Below, piece by piece: positions 12,558 to 20,595 of a stretch of DNA of 50,196 bases. The position numbers were made by a program, and so were the translations under genes. Below the pieces are notes generated by a model. It worked only from the letters and a program-made list of their open reading frames with translations, ran no database searches and was not told the origin of the DNA. Every line of letters starts with the position of its first letter. The stretch's first letter is position 1. The stretch spans positions 1 to 50,196 of the IMG/VR virus record IMGVR_UViG_3300036832_000479; one strand, 5' to 3'. Origin of the DNA: a virus.

Positions 12558-13946
12558 ATGGCGAACGATGTTAGCATTTACGAACCACGAACGATGCTGG
12601 CGGCGCTCAGGCAGGTCATGCCGCCGCGGCGGTTTCTTCAGCAGACCTTCTTTACGAATACTGCGCTCTATACGACGAAGAAGGTTGACTTAGACATCTA
12701 TAAGGGCAAGCGGCGGATCGCGGCCTATATCAACCCGATCGCCGAGGGCCGGGTGGTCGAGCGGCAGGGTTATGAGACGTACACTGTCGAGCCGGCCTAT
12801 GTGAAAGAGAAAATCCCGACCCGCGTGCAGGATACGATGGTCCGCGTGATGGGCGAAAACCCTTACACGCCGTCGTCACCACAGGCGCGGGCCGCGGCGC
12901 TGCTCGGCCAGGACCTCGCTTTCCTGGATGATCGCCTGATGCGGCGTGAAGAGGAAATGTGCGCCGAGGTCCTGTTCAACGGTGGCGTCCACGTGGTCGG
13001 CGAAGGCGTCGATAATATCGTCAGCTTCGGTTATGAAAGCGGCGTCCATTATATCGTCCTGACCGGCACCGATTGTTTCGACATCGACGGATCAGACCCG
13101 CAATTCCAGATTGACCAATGGCGCATGTCGATCATCCAGCGGTCGGGCATCACGCCCAACGTGCTGATCGTAGGATCGGAGGTCTATTGGGCGATCATCA
13201 ACAACAAGACATTCCTCGCCCGGTTGGACAATCGCCGCGTCGAGATGGGCATCATCAGCCCGGAAAATTTACCCAATGGCGTTCGCTATCTCGGCATGAT
13301 GGTGCCGGCGATGCTGGATATCTGGGTCTATGACGAGTGGTATACCGACCCGACAACCGGCAACGATATCCCCATGGTGCCGCCGGATGCGGTTCTGCTC
13401 GGCTCGACTCAGGCCCGCGCGGAGATGGCCTACGGCTTGATCCAGAATATGTTCTTCCTGGATGCCGCGACCCGCTTTCCGTACTCGTGGATTGAGAAGG
13501 ACGGCACGGCGCGGTGGGTGCAGCTCGAAGCCGCGCCGATGCCGAACCTCTATCAGGTGGACGCGTTCCTAACGGCCCGCGTGCTCAGCACGTCGTCGGC
13601 GACGCTGCCGCCGACCGTTCAGAACCTCGGAGGCGGTCCGGCTGGAACGCGCCGCATCGGCACTGGACCCGCGCCGATCCGGTCGCAGACTCAGCGTGAG
13701 CAGATGGTGCGGACGGACGTTGATCCGTTCCGCGGGCCACGCGACCAACGGCCGGGCGAAAGCACGATCCTGGCGGATGGCGTCGAACCGGACGAAGCGC
13801 CGGAGCTGACGGCCACTGTTATCAGCCGCATGAGTAAGGATGAACTTGTGTCGGAGCTGACGGCGCAGGGCGTCCACGTGCAGGGCGACGAAAGCAAAGC
13901 GCAGCTCCAGAGCAGGCTGCGCGAAGTGGCCGGCATCGGAAGCTGA
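12558..13946 (+). CDS. Major capsid protein (lambda gpE family) with C-terminal extension
   Basis: 462 residues. The first about 350 match the gpE-type HK97-fold shell protein: Phe-Leu-Gln-Gln-Thr-Phe-Phe, Pro-Arg-Arg-Phe, Val-Asp-Leu-Asp-Ile-Tyr-Lys-Gly-Lys-Arg, and Arg-Glu-Glu-Glu-Met-Cys-Ala-Glu-Val-Leu. A linker rich in Gly, Pro and Arg follows, and then a C-terminal 45-residue helical motif (Met-Ser-Lys-Asp-Glu-Leu-Val-Ser-Glu-Leu ... Ser-Lys-Ala-Gln-Leu-Gln) like a SAP/HeH helix-extended unit. The core is longer than lambda E (341) because of this tail. The tail could bind DNA or head-joining proteins (inference). Confidence 0.9.
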   Translation: MANDVSIYEPRTMLAALRQVMPPRRFLQQTFFTNTALYTTKKVDLDIYKGKRRIAAYINPIAEGRVVERQGYETYTVEPAYVKEKIPTRVQDTMVRVMGENPYTPSSPQARAAALLGQDLAFLDDRLMRREEEMCAEVLFNGGVHVVGEGVDNIVSFGYESGVHYIVLTGTDCFDIDGSDPQFQIDQWRMSIIQRSGITPNVLIVGSEVYWAIINNKTFLARLDNRRVEMGIISPENLPNGVRYLGMMVPAMLDIWVYDEWYTDPTTGNDIPMVPPDAVLLGSTQARAEMAYGLIQNMFFLDAATRFPYSWIEKDGTARWVQLEAAPMPNLYQVDAFLTARVLSTSSATLPPTVQNLGGGPAGTRRIGTGPAPIRSQTQREQMVRTDVDPFRGPRDQRPGESTILADGVEPDEAPELTATVISRMSKDELVSELTAQGVHVQGDESKAQLQSRLREVAGIGS

Positions 13947-13949
13947 CGG

Positions 13950-14276
13950 ATGGACCGGCCACAAACGCCGTTTCTTCAGCAGGTTCAGCAGGACTTCTAT
14001 CAAAGCCTGCTGAACCCGTTTGAATTCGGTCGCTATTGCAACTGGAACGGCGGGCCGCTGCTCATTGCCGAAGGCGCTCGGCGCGACGACAAACAGACCG
14101 TCTCGGCGAACGGCGCCAACGCCGAGGAAAAGCAGGTCTATTGCCGGCAGCTCGATATAAGCCCGTGGCCGGTGCCGCTGGAGCAGATCAGCTTTGATGG
14201 CGAGCCGTGGCTTGTACGGTCCGTCGACACGCTGTTTGCGCATCTCATCATCACTATCGAACGACGGGTGTCCTGA
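13950..14276 (+). CDS. Head-tail connector protein (gpFII-like), putative
   Basis: 108 residues immediately after the capsid gene, stop overlapping the next ATG. Predicted small beta-barrel, with Phe-Asn/Trp-Asn-Gly-Gly, then an Ala-Arg-Arg-Asp segment and a Pro-Trp-Pro-Val-Pro motif. Size and position fit the head-completion/attachment protein of lambda FII type (Phage_attach family). Sequence evidence alone is weak; the call depends on gene order. Confidence 0.55.
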   Translation: MDRPQTPFLQQVQQDFYQSLLNPFEFGRYCNWNGGPLLIAEGARRDDKQTVSANGANAEEKQVYCRQLDISPWPVPLEQISFDGEPWLVRSVDTLFAHLIITIERRVS

Positions 14277-14863
14277 TGGCCGTCGTCGCGCTCAGCGTTG
14301 CCGGGCAGAACATCAAGGAGCTGGAAGGCTATCTGACGGACGAAATGATTCCGATGTACTCGAAGGAGCTTGCGCAGGCCGCGAACCGGGCGATGGATGC
14401 CAGCGTGACGTACTCGGTGCGCGGCGTCGCATCGGCATACCGGGCTATGCGAGTCAAGGAGATTCGCGCCGGCTTCAGGGTCATCGCCCGTGCCCGTGGC
14501 GAGGACGAAAACCCGACCGCGATCGGACAGTGGCGTGGCCGGCCGATTCCGCTTTATCAGTTTCGCGCCGTCCCGCGGTCCGTGATGACCGGGCAGACTA
14601 CCGGAGGCGTGTCGGCGCTGCTCAAAAAGACCGAAAATTTCCGCCACGCGTTCATCGCGCGCATGAAATCCGGCCACACTGGAGTATTCGAGCGGACTGC
14701 AAGCAAGCGAAACCCGATTGACGAGATGTTCGGGCCGTCCGTGCCGCAGATGGTAGACGACGAAGATATATTGGAACCGGCTCAAAAGGCCGCAGAAGAA
14801 CGCTTTTCTGAGCGGTTTTTGCACGCAATTGACTATAACTTCGTCAAAAAAGGCGCGGAATGA
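14276..14863 (+). CDS. Minor tail protein Z-like / tail completion
   Basis: 195 residues from the ATG overlapping the previous stop. Features of the GPZ family: an Ala-Ala-Asn-Arg-Ala helix, Val-Arg-Gly-Val, Ile-Arg-Ala-Gly-Phe-Arg-Val-Ile-Ala-Arg-Ala-Arg-Gly, then Pro-Ile-Pro-Leu-Tyr-Gln-Phe. GPZ proteins act in tail completion or connection to the head. The 3' end of the gene is relatively AT-rich. Overlaps the next gene by four bases. Confidence 0.65.
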   Translation: MAVVALSVAGQNIKELEGYLTDEMIPMYSKELAQAANRAMDASVTYSVRGVASAYRAMRVKEIRAGFRVIARARGEDENPTAIGQWRGRPIPLYQFRAVPRSVMTGQTTGGVSALLKKTENFRHAFIARMKSGHTGVFERTASKRNPIDEMFGPSVPQMVDDEDILEPAQKAAEERFSERFLHAIDYNFVKKGAE

Positions 14864-15507
14864 ACAGTTCCTACCTTCTTTTGGACGATATTCGCGAAAA
14901 GCTGGAAACAGCCTTCGCAGAGGTCCGATTCCGTCAGCCGGTCAACAAAGGGCAGGCGTTCGACGCCGGAGGCTTCGACTATTACCGTCAGCCCGTCGTC
15001 TATATCGGGCACATGCCAACCAAGCGTTCGCTGCCGGTGCCGCTGGGATCGCTGCCGATCACGCCGGGACCGCAGCCGATCACCACCAACGGCAACGGCA
15101 CGGCGGCCCAGGCCGATGAAGATTTCCCGTTCTGTCTCGTGCGGCCGCTCGAAGGCCAGATCACGGGCGAGATGCCGCGCGCCCACAAGGTCACGGTCGG
15201 CATCATCTCCGGCATCTTCACGGCTGAACCCGTCATCGAGGCCGGATATCAGGACATCCTGAACCTGACCGATATCGTGCTCAGGGTCCTGTCTGAAACG
15301 CGATTCTGGGCCGACAATCATTGGGTCCAAACGCTGCCGATCAAGTGGGTGTCGGGCCTGCCGCGCGCGCTGTCGGTCTATGAGGCCGGGCTGTCTGAGC
15401 ATCCGTTTTATGGTGCCGTCGTGATGGGCGAATTTGAGGCCGCCGCGACGGTGCAACTGCCACCCTTGGAGGTAGACGCCCATGAGCCCGTCTCGCGACC
15501 GTACTGA
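14860..15507 (+). CDS. Putative tail terminator / neck protein
   Basis: 215 residues, ATGA overlap with the gpZ-like gene. An N-terminal helix (Leu-Leu-Asp-Asp-Ile-Arg-Glu-Lys-Leu) leads into beta strands, a Gly/Pro/Asn-rich loop at 65-85, and a C-terminal alpha/beta part. It sits where P2- and Mu-like phages encode tail completion or terminator proteins, just before the sheath. No motif confirms the role. Its 3' end overlaps the next gene by 26 bases. Confidence 0.45.
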   Translation: MNSSYLLLDDIREKLETAFAEVRFRQPVNKGQAFDAGGFDYYRQPVVYIGHMPTKRSLPVPLGSLPITPGPQPITTNGNGTAAQADEDFPFCLVRPLEGQITGEMPRAHKVTVGIISGIFTAEPVIEAGYQDILNLTDIVLRVLSETRFWADNHWVQTLPIKWVSGLPRALSVYEAGLSEHPFYGAVVMGEFEAAATVQLPPLEVDAHEPVSRPY

Positions 15508-15868
15508 CCATCCGGAGCATCCCGAGCCGCAAGGACTCGACCCGACGCCGGCACCGCAGGCCGAGCCGCAGCCGCAGCCGCCGCGGCAGACCGAGCCGCC
15601 GCCGAAGCCGGCCACGGTGATGTACCTGGGACCGTCTATCGTGCAGCGGCGTCAGGGTCAGACCGTGTTCCAGGTTCGGCACGGGACGATTTATTCAAAC
15701 GGCCTGCCGGCTGACGTGCAGGCGCGCACCATCGCCGACCGGGATTTCGCGACGCTATTCGTGACGCCGGCCAACATCGGGCGGGCGATGGTCGAGATAC
15801 GGGCCGGACGTGGCGAGCACGGCATGGCGCTGACAAAGGTTCTGCGCGCCCAGCGCGCCCAGCGCTAA
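15482..15868 (+). CDS. Unknown protein upstream of sheath, Pro-rich N-terminus
   Basis: 128 residues. Residues 10-45 are Pro/Gln/Glu-rich and surely disordered; the remaining 85 form a small alpha/beta domain with Val-Met-Tyr-Leu-Gly-Pro-Ser and a basic C-terminus (Arg-Ala-Gln-Arg-Ala-Gln-Arg). It overlaps the preceding gene and lies 15 bases before the sheath gene. It may be a neck or tail-initiation factor by position; no family recognised. Confidence 0.5.
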   Translation: MSPSRDRTDHPEHPEPQGLDPTPAPQAEPQPQPPRQTEPPPKPATVMYLGPSIVQRRQGQTVFQVRHGTIYSNGLPADVQARTIADRDFATLFVTPANIGRAMVEIRAGRGEHGMALTKVLRAQRAQR

Positions 15869-15883
15869 CGGGAGGATTCGGCG

Positions 15884-17353
15884 ATGGCGTTCTATCATGG
15901 CATCCAGATTTACCAAGTCCCCACGGCGCTCGTGCCGGCGCAGCAAGTTATGTCGTCGCTGCCCGTCGCGTGGGGAGCTGCGCCAATCCACCGGCTCTCG
16001 CCAGAGGCGCAGGCGTTGGCAATGCCGGGCTCGCTGGTGCTCGTCTACAACGAGACGGACGCGGGCGATAAGCTCGGCATCTCCTTTCAGCAAGACAATT
16101 TCGCGGTCTGGGGGCTAAGCGAGGTCGCGTTTTCTGAAATCGCGCTTTTCAACGTCGCGCCGATGGTCTTCGCAAACCTGTTCGATCCGACCAAGCATAT
16201 GACGGCGGTGACGACCGAAACAGTGACGATGACGGGCGGACAAGGCCAGATCGCGCACCCGGACGTGATCGGCGCCGAAGCCTTTACACCGAGTGGCGGC
16301 GGCGCGGCTTACGTGAACGGTACGGATTACAGCTTCGACCCGATCGCCGGGACGATCACAATCATTCAAGGCGGCGCGATGCCCGTCAGCGGTGACATTG
16401 AGGCCGCCTACACCTACGCCGACCCCAGCAAGATCACGTCGGCGGACTGCATCGGTGGCTACGATCAGGCGACCGGGATCACGACCGGCATCGCGCTCGC
16501 CGATCAGGTGTTCGCGCAATATCGGCTGGTGCCCGCCATCCTGCTCGCACCCGGCTTCAGCGAGGACCCGGAAGTGGCCGCGGTGATGGCGGCCAAGGCC
16601 GGCTCGATCAACGACGTGTTTCGCGCGGTCGCGTTCATCGATATCCCGAGCGACGGCACGGACGGCATCACCGATTACAGCAAGGTCCCGCAGTACAAGG
16701 TAGACAATAACCTTGTGTCGCCGGACCAGTACGCGTGCTGGCCCAAGGTCGGCATCGGGACGCAGGTTTTCCATATGTCGACTCAGGCCGCCGGCATTTG
16801 CGCCAACGTCGACGCGACTAACGAACAGGTGCCCTACGCGTCGCCGAGCAACAAAAACCTTCAGATGACGCAAGCCCTGGTGGGCGGCGATCCGCTCTGG
16901 CTCGACCTGGGCAAGGCGAATTACCTCAACTCCAACGGCATCGTGACGGCGCTCAACTTCGTCGGCGGCTGGAAGCTCTGGGGCAACCGCACGGCCTGCT
17001 TCCCGGACGATACCGATCCCAAGGACAATTTCCTCCCGTCGCGCCGCATGATGGCTTGGTACGGCAACCAGCTCACGCTGACATGGTGGCAGAAGCTCGA
17101 CTGGCCGATGACGCGCCGGCTCGTGCAGACGATCGTGAACAGCGAGCAGATCAACCTCAACTCGCTGACAGCTAACCAATATCTGCTCGGCGGCCGGATC
17201 GAATTTCGCGACGACGAAAACGCGACCACCGACCTGATGGACGGGATTATCACCTTCCACGTCTACCTGGGATTGGCGCCGCCGGCCGAGCAAATCGATT
17301 TCATGCTGGAATACGACCCGTCGTATCTGGCGACTCTGTTCGGGAGCACCTGA
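15884..17353 (+). CDS. Contractile tail sheath protein
   Basis: 489 residues, ribosome site CGGGAGGATTCGGCG. N-terminal His-Gly-Ile-Gln, then the Ile-Gly-style strands and an inserted beta domain, and the sheath C-terminal domain with Arg-Arg-Met-Met-Ala-Trp-Tyr, a Leu-Asp-Trp-Pro-Met-Thr-Arg-Arg helix and Gly-Gly-Arg-Ile-Glu-Phe. This matches P2 FI-type sheath proteins, which polymerise around the tube and contract to drive it into the host. It shows the virion is a myovirus. Confidence 0.92.
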   Translation: MAFYHGIQIYQVPTALVPAQQVMSSLPVAWGAAPIHRLSPEAQALAMPGSLVLVYNETDAGDKLGISFQQDNFAVWGLSEVAFSEIALFNVAPMVFANLFDPTKHMTAVTTETVTMTGGQGQIAHPDVIGAEAFTPSGGGAAYVNGTDYSFDPIAGTITIIQGGAMPVSGDIEAAYTYADPSKITSADCIGGYDQATGITTGIALADQVFAQYRLVPAILLAPGFSEDPEVAAVMAAKAGSINDVFRAVAFIDIPSDGTDGITDYSKVPQYKVDNNLVSPDQYACWPKVGIGTQVFHMSTQAAGICANVDATNEQVPYASPSNKNLQMTQALVGGDPLWLDLGKANYLNSNGIVTALNFVGGWKLWGNRTACFPDDTDPKDNFLPSRRMMAWYGNQLTLTWWQKLDWPMTRRLVQTIVNSEQINLNSLTANQYLLGGRIEFRDDENATTDLMDGIITFHVYLGLAPPAEQIDFMLEYDPSYLATLFGST

Positions 17354-17356
17354 GCC

Positions 17357-17881
17357 ATGGCACTCCAAACCCCCGAAGCCACAATCACCTATGAAGTGTA
17401 CCTGGACGGCTATCGGCTGATCGGCACGGCCGAGGCCGAGCTGCCGAACCTCCAGGCGATGACGGCCGAAGTCAAAGGCGCCGGCATTGCCGGGCAGGTG
17501 GATAGCCCGGTCATCGGGCACTTCCAGGGAATGACGTGCAAGCTGACGTTTCGCACCGTCACCCAGGACTTCATGCTGCTCATGCAACAGCAGGCCCACC
17601 ACATCGAACTGTGGGCAGCGATCCAGCGCATGTCGGTCGATACCGGCAAATACGTGGTCCAGCAGCAAAAAATCATCACCCGCTGCATCCCAAAGAACAT
17701 GCCGATGGGCAAGCTGGGCATCGGCGAGGTCCAGGGCCGCGAGATGGAGTTTGAAGTCATCTATGTCCGCGAAGTCGTCGACGGCTTCGACATTTACGAG
17801 CTTGACAAGTACAACGGCATATTCAAGGTCGCGGGCATCAGCGCAATGCAAGACGTGCTGAAGGCAATCGGCCTGATCTGA
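17357..17881 (+). CDS. Tail tube protein (P2 gpFII family)
   Basis: 174 residues directly after the sheath. Characteristic strands: Tyr-Glu-Val-Tyr-Leu-Asp-Gly-Tyr-Arg-Leu-Ile-Gly-Thr-Ala-Glu, Val-Lys-Gly-Ala-Gly-Ile-Ala-Gly, and Tyr-Glu-Leu-Asp-Lys near the end. P2 FII-like proteins form the rigid inner tube of contractile tails. Length agrees with the family (about 170). Confidence 0.92.
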   Translation: MALQTPEATITYEVYLDGYRLIGTAEAELPNLQAMTAEVKGAGIAGQVDSPVIGHFQGMTCKLTFRTVTQDFMLLMQQQAHHIELWAAIQRMSVDTGKYVVQQQKIITRCIPKNMPMGKLGIGEVQGREMEFEVIYVREVVDGFDIYELDKYNGIFKVAGISAMQDVLKAIGLI

Positions 17882-17900
17882 CAGCAAAGGACGCTCCGAC

Positions 17901-18266
17901 ATGGCAGCGACAAGCATAAATAAAGAACACGACGCGGACGGCGCAATCAAACACCTGGAGGCGGTCGGAAAAGAGGAACGGACTATTCATCAGATGTCGC
18001 ATCCCGTGACGGTAAACGGCACGACATACGATCAGGTCCGGCTCGATTTCGACTCGCTGACGGGCGAAGACATGGAGGCAATCGCAAATATCATGGTGGC
18101 GGGCGGCGATATTACGCCACAAATGCAGGAGTTTTCAAAGACTTACCTCCTGCACGTCGTCAGCCGCGCATCGAAAATCAATATAAACGACCTGCGCAAG
18201 TTTCCGATCCGGGACACAAGCAAGCTGACGTTGCTCGCGCAGGCTTTTATATTGGGCACGGATTAA
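17901..18266 (+). CDS. Tail assembly chaperone E (zero frame)
   Basis: 121 residues between tube and tape measure, the position of P2 gene E. The product is helical with Asp-Ser-Leu-Thr-Gly-Glu-Asp-Met-Glu-Ala and Leu-Leu-Ala-Gln-Ala-Phe, typical of gpE-type chaperones that coat the tape measure during tail assembly. The final codons overlap an open -1 frame that continues to 18412, so the gene probably makes two products by frameshifting, as in P2 E/E'. Confidence 0.82.
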   Translation: MAATSINKEHDADGAIKHLEAVGKEERTIHQMSHPVTVNGTTYDQVRLDFDSLTGEDMEAIANIMVAGGDITPQMQEFSKTYLLHVVSRASKININDLRKFPIRDTSKLTLLAQAFILGTD

Positions 18267-18412
18267 AGGGTCATCACGACCTGCTTGATTTGTGCCTGAC
18301 ACTATCGAAGGCGAGCGGAACCGGCGTTGGTTTCTTCTTGGCGCTGCCTATCGGACGCCTGAACGAATGGGGTGCGGCGGTGATCAGAGTTGCAAAGAGG
18401 ATGCAAACCTAA
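18242..18412 (+). CDS. Tail chaperone E' extension, -1 frameshift product of E
   Basis: In the -1 frame relative to E, an open frame runs through E's stop to TAA at 18410-18412, one base before the tape-measure ATG. It reads Gly-Phe-Tyr-Ile-Gly-His-Gly-Leu, then Leu-Leu-Asp-Leu-Cys-Leu, Leu-Ala-Leu-Pro-Ile-Gly-Arg-Leu-Asn-Glu-Trp-Gly. It has no start of its own and otherwise leaves an unexplained 147-base gap. A fusion at the CTTTTAT stretch (18244-18250) would be about 170 residues. The exact slip point is uncertain because no classical X-XXY-YYZ heptamer is present. Confidence 0.7.
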   Translation, partial: GFYIGHGLKGHHDLLDLCLTLSKASGTGVGFFLALPIGRLNEWGAAVIRVAKRMQT

Positions 18413-20380
18413 ATGGCCGGCCGCTCCTTTTCCCTGTCCGTTCTCTTTGGCGCCAAGGTCGCTCCGTCCGTCGCGCAGTCCGCCCATGCGGTGACGAACG
18501 GGCTCAAGGAGATCAACAGGGAAATCGACAAGACGAACGAAAAGGCGCGCGACCGCGCTGAGGAACGGGCCTTGCGCGACCTGGGCCGCGCATCCAAGGG
18601 CGTCGGCGAGTCCTTCACGAGAATGGGCGAGGTCATCAAGGGCACGTTTGAGGAAGTCGTGCTCCCGGTGTTGGCGGCCGCGGGCGCCATGTTTGCGTTC
18701 GCGGAGTCCGCGGGCAAGGCGGGCCAGGAAATCTATGTCGCGACGAAAAAGATCGGGATATCCGCCGAGCAGTATACGGCGCTGAACTATGCCGCCAAGG
18801 AAGCTGGCGTATCTCAGGAGGCGTTCCAGACGGGCTTGCTGCGGTTCAACCGGACGATCGGCGAAGCGCTCGGCGGCAACAAAAAGGCGCAGCTCGCGCT
18901 AAAAGAAGCCGGGATTGGTCGAAAGGACCTGTTCGACGCGCGCGGGCAGCTCCGGCCCACTATCGATCTGTTCAAGGTTTTCGCGAAAACCGTCGAAGGC
19001 GTCAAAAATCCGATCCTGCAAGGACGGCTGGCGGTCGCGCTGATGGGCCGCGGTGGCCAGCAATATCTGCCGCTGCTGATCGAGAACGCCGAAAAAATGA
19101 ACGAGCAGTTCAAGGAGGCGCGCGAGCTGCATCAGGTTTGGAGCCAGACGGATATCAACAACGCGCACGAGTTTCACCTTGCGATCGAACGGGTTGGATT
19201 GGCGCTTGACGGCGTCAAGAACGATATCGGCCGCGCCCTGCATCCGGCGCTGACCCAGATCGCGGGTGACATGAAAAACTGGATTGTCCAAAACAACCAG
19301 TTCATCAAGAACAAGGCGATCGAGTGGGCGAAAAAATTCAAGGAGGCGTGGCCGGGCATCCGAAAGGAGATCAAACAAACGACCGATGAGCTGCGGCGCA
19401 TCTGGACCGTGATTGATAGCGTCGTGCAGAGCATGGGCGGCTGGGGCCCGGTGCTCCGGACTTTGATCGCCGCGTTTATCACCATCAAGACGCTTCAGAT
19501 GGCGGCGGCGTTCGGCTCGATTGTCGGCGCCGTCATAAATCTCGGCTCAGCGCTGGCGAAAACGATCGGCATCGTCGGCGAAGGCGCATCGGCGTTCAAA
19601 ATCCTGACGTCGGAGCTTGGACCCGGAACCAAGGCGCTTGCGCTGCTCAGCAAAGGCTTCCTGGGATTCTTCGCGATCCTGCGCACCGGAGCCGTCTGGC
19701 TGGTAACCAACCCGTTCGGGCTCATCATCCTCGGCATCGCAGCGCTGATCGCGGCTGTCTATGAAATCTGGAATCATTGGAGTGGTCTCGTTTCGTTTTT
19801 CCAGACATCGTGGGACGATATTAAGGCGGCGTTTGACATTGGATTTATTCACGGCGTCGCTGTCGCAATCGATAAGGCGTTTTTGTTTATTCTCAAAGGC
19901 GCGAACGATCTTGTTCACGACCTGACCGGGATTGACTTCGGCGCTATTATTAGCGGCTGGATGGATGCCGCAGAACGGGCGGTGGAGCAGTCGAGCTTCT
20001 ATCAGACGCTCAAGCCGATCTTCGATTTTATGACGATCGGTCCGACCGCGCCCTATGGTGGCACGCCACAGGCAATCCAGAGTATGCCGACGATCGCTCC
20101 GATCGCCCCGATTGGCGTTCCAGGGCGCCGCCGGGCACGAGCTGCGGCCGGCGGTAGCGGCACGGACCTTGCGTCGCTCGCGGGCGCCGCGCAGATGATG
20201 GGCCCCAGCACAACGCAGATTTTCAATTTTAACCCGACGATCACTGTGACCGGCGTCAGCACGGCGGATCAGCCGGACGTGCGCGGCGACGTTCAGGCCG
20301 GGCTGTCGGACGCGAACGACAAATTCAAGAAGCAGTACGACCAGCACGCCTATCAGCAAGCCCGTACAGCGATGAGGTAG
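18413..20380 (+). CDS. Tail tape measure protein
   Basis: 655 residues, beginning immediately after the E' stop. N-terminal half is coiled-coil with Lys/Glu/Arg heptads and a Gly-Ile-Ser-Ala-Glu-Gln-Tyr segment common to phage tape measures. Hydrophobic segments around 345-370 and 425-445 are likely membrane-active helices used in DNA ejection. The C-terminus is Gly/Ala/Pro-rich, ending with a beta segment and a charged helix. It is short for the family, predicting a relatively short tail. Confidence 0.9.
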   Translation: MAGRSFSLSVLFGAKVAPSVAQSAHAVTNGLKEINREIDKTNEKARDRAEERALRDLGRASKGVGESFTRMGEVIKGTFEEVVLPVLAAAGAMFAFAESAGKAGQEIYVATKKIGISAEQYTALNYAAKEAGVSQEAFQTGLLRFNRTIGEALGGNKKAQLALKEAGIGRKDLFDARGQLRPTIDLFKVFAKTVEGVKNPILQGRLAVALMGRGGQQYLPLLIENAEKMNEQFKEARELHQVWSQTDINNAHEFHLAIERVGLALDGVKNDIGRALHPALTQIAGDMKNWIVQNNQFIKNKAIEWAKKFKEAWPGIRKEIKQTTDELRRIWTVIDSVVQSMGGWGPVLRTLIAAFITIKTLQMAAAFGSIVGAVINLGSALAKTIGIVGEGASAFKILTSELGPGTKALALLSKGFLGFFAILRTGAVWLVTNPFGLIILGIAALIAAVYEIWNHWSGLVSFFQTSWDDIKAAFDIGFIHGVAVAIDKAFLFILKGANDLVHDLTGIDFGAIISGWMDAAERAVEQSSFYQTLKPIFDFMTIGPTAPYGGTPQAIQSMPTIAPIAPIGVPGRRRARAAAGGSGTDLASLAGAAQMMGPSTTQIFNFNPTITVTGVSTADQPDVRGDVQAGLSDANDKFKKQYDQHAYQQARTAMR

Positions 20381-20385
20381 GCCGG

Positions 20386-20595
20386 ATGCAATGGACCTAC
20401 GTCACGCAGCAAGGCGACACCTGGGACGTCCTGGCGCTCGATATCTACGGGACGGAAATGCTCCAGGCGTTCCTGATCGCGGCAAATCCCGATCAGGCCG
20501 GCGTGCTGTTCTTTCCGGCCGGCGTCACCCTCGTCATTCCCGACACGCCGATCACCGCGACGGCGCTGCCGCAACCGCCGTGGGCCGTGCCATGA
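20386..20595 (+). CDS. Tail protein X (LysM-like)
   Basis: 69 residues, ATG after GAGGTAGGCCGG. Gln-Gly-Asp-Thr-Trp-Asp-Val-Leu-Ala, then Tyr-Gly-Thr-Glu, Ala-Ala-Asn-Pro and Phe-Pro-Ala-Gly-Val-Thr-Leu-Val-Ile-Pro: a single LysM-type fold as in P2 gpX, which helps assemble the tube or baseplate. Overlaps the gpD gene start. Confidence 0.88.
   Translation: MQWTYVTQQGDTWDVLALDIYGTEMLQAFLIAANPDQAGVLFFPAGVTLVIPDTPITATALPQPPWAVP

Noticed and set aside
16115-17950. 611-codon reverse-strand open frame opposite sheath and tube
   Set aside because: It is antisense to two certain structural genes. Long antisense frames are common in GC-rich DNA, and it has Arg/His-rich low-information content.
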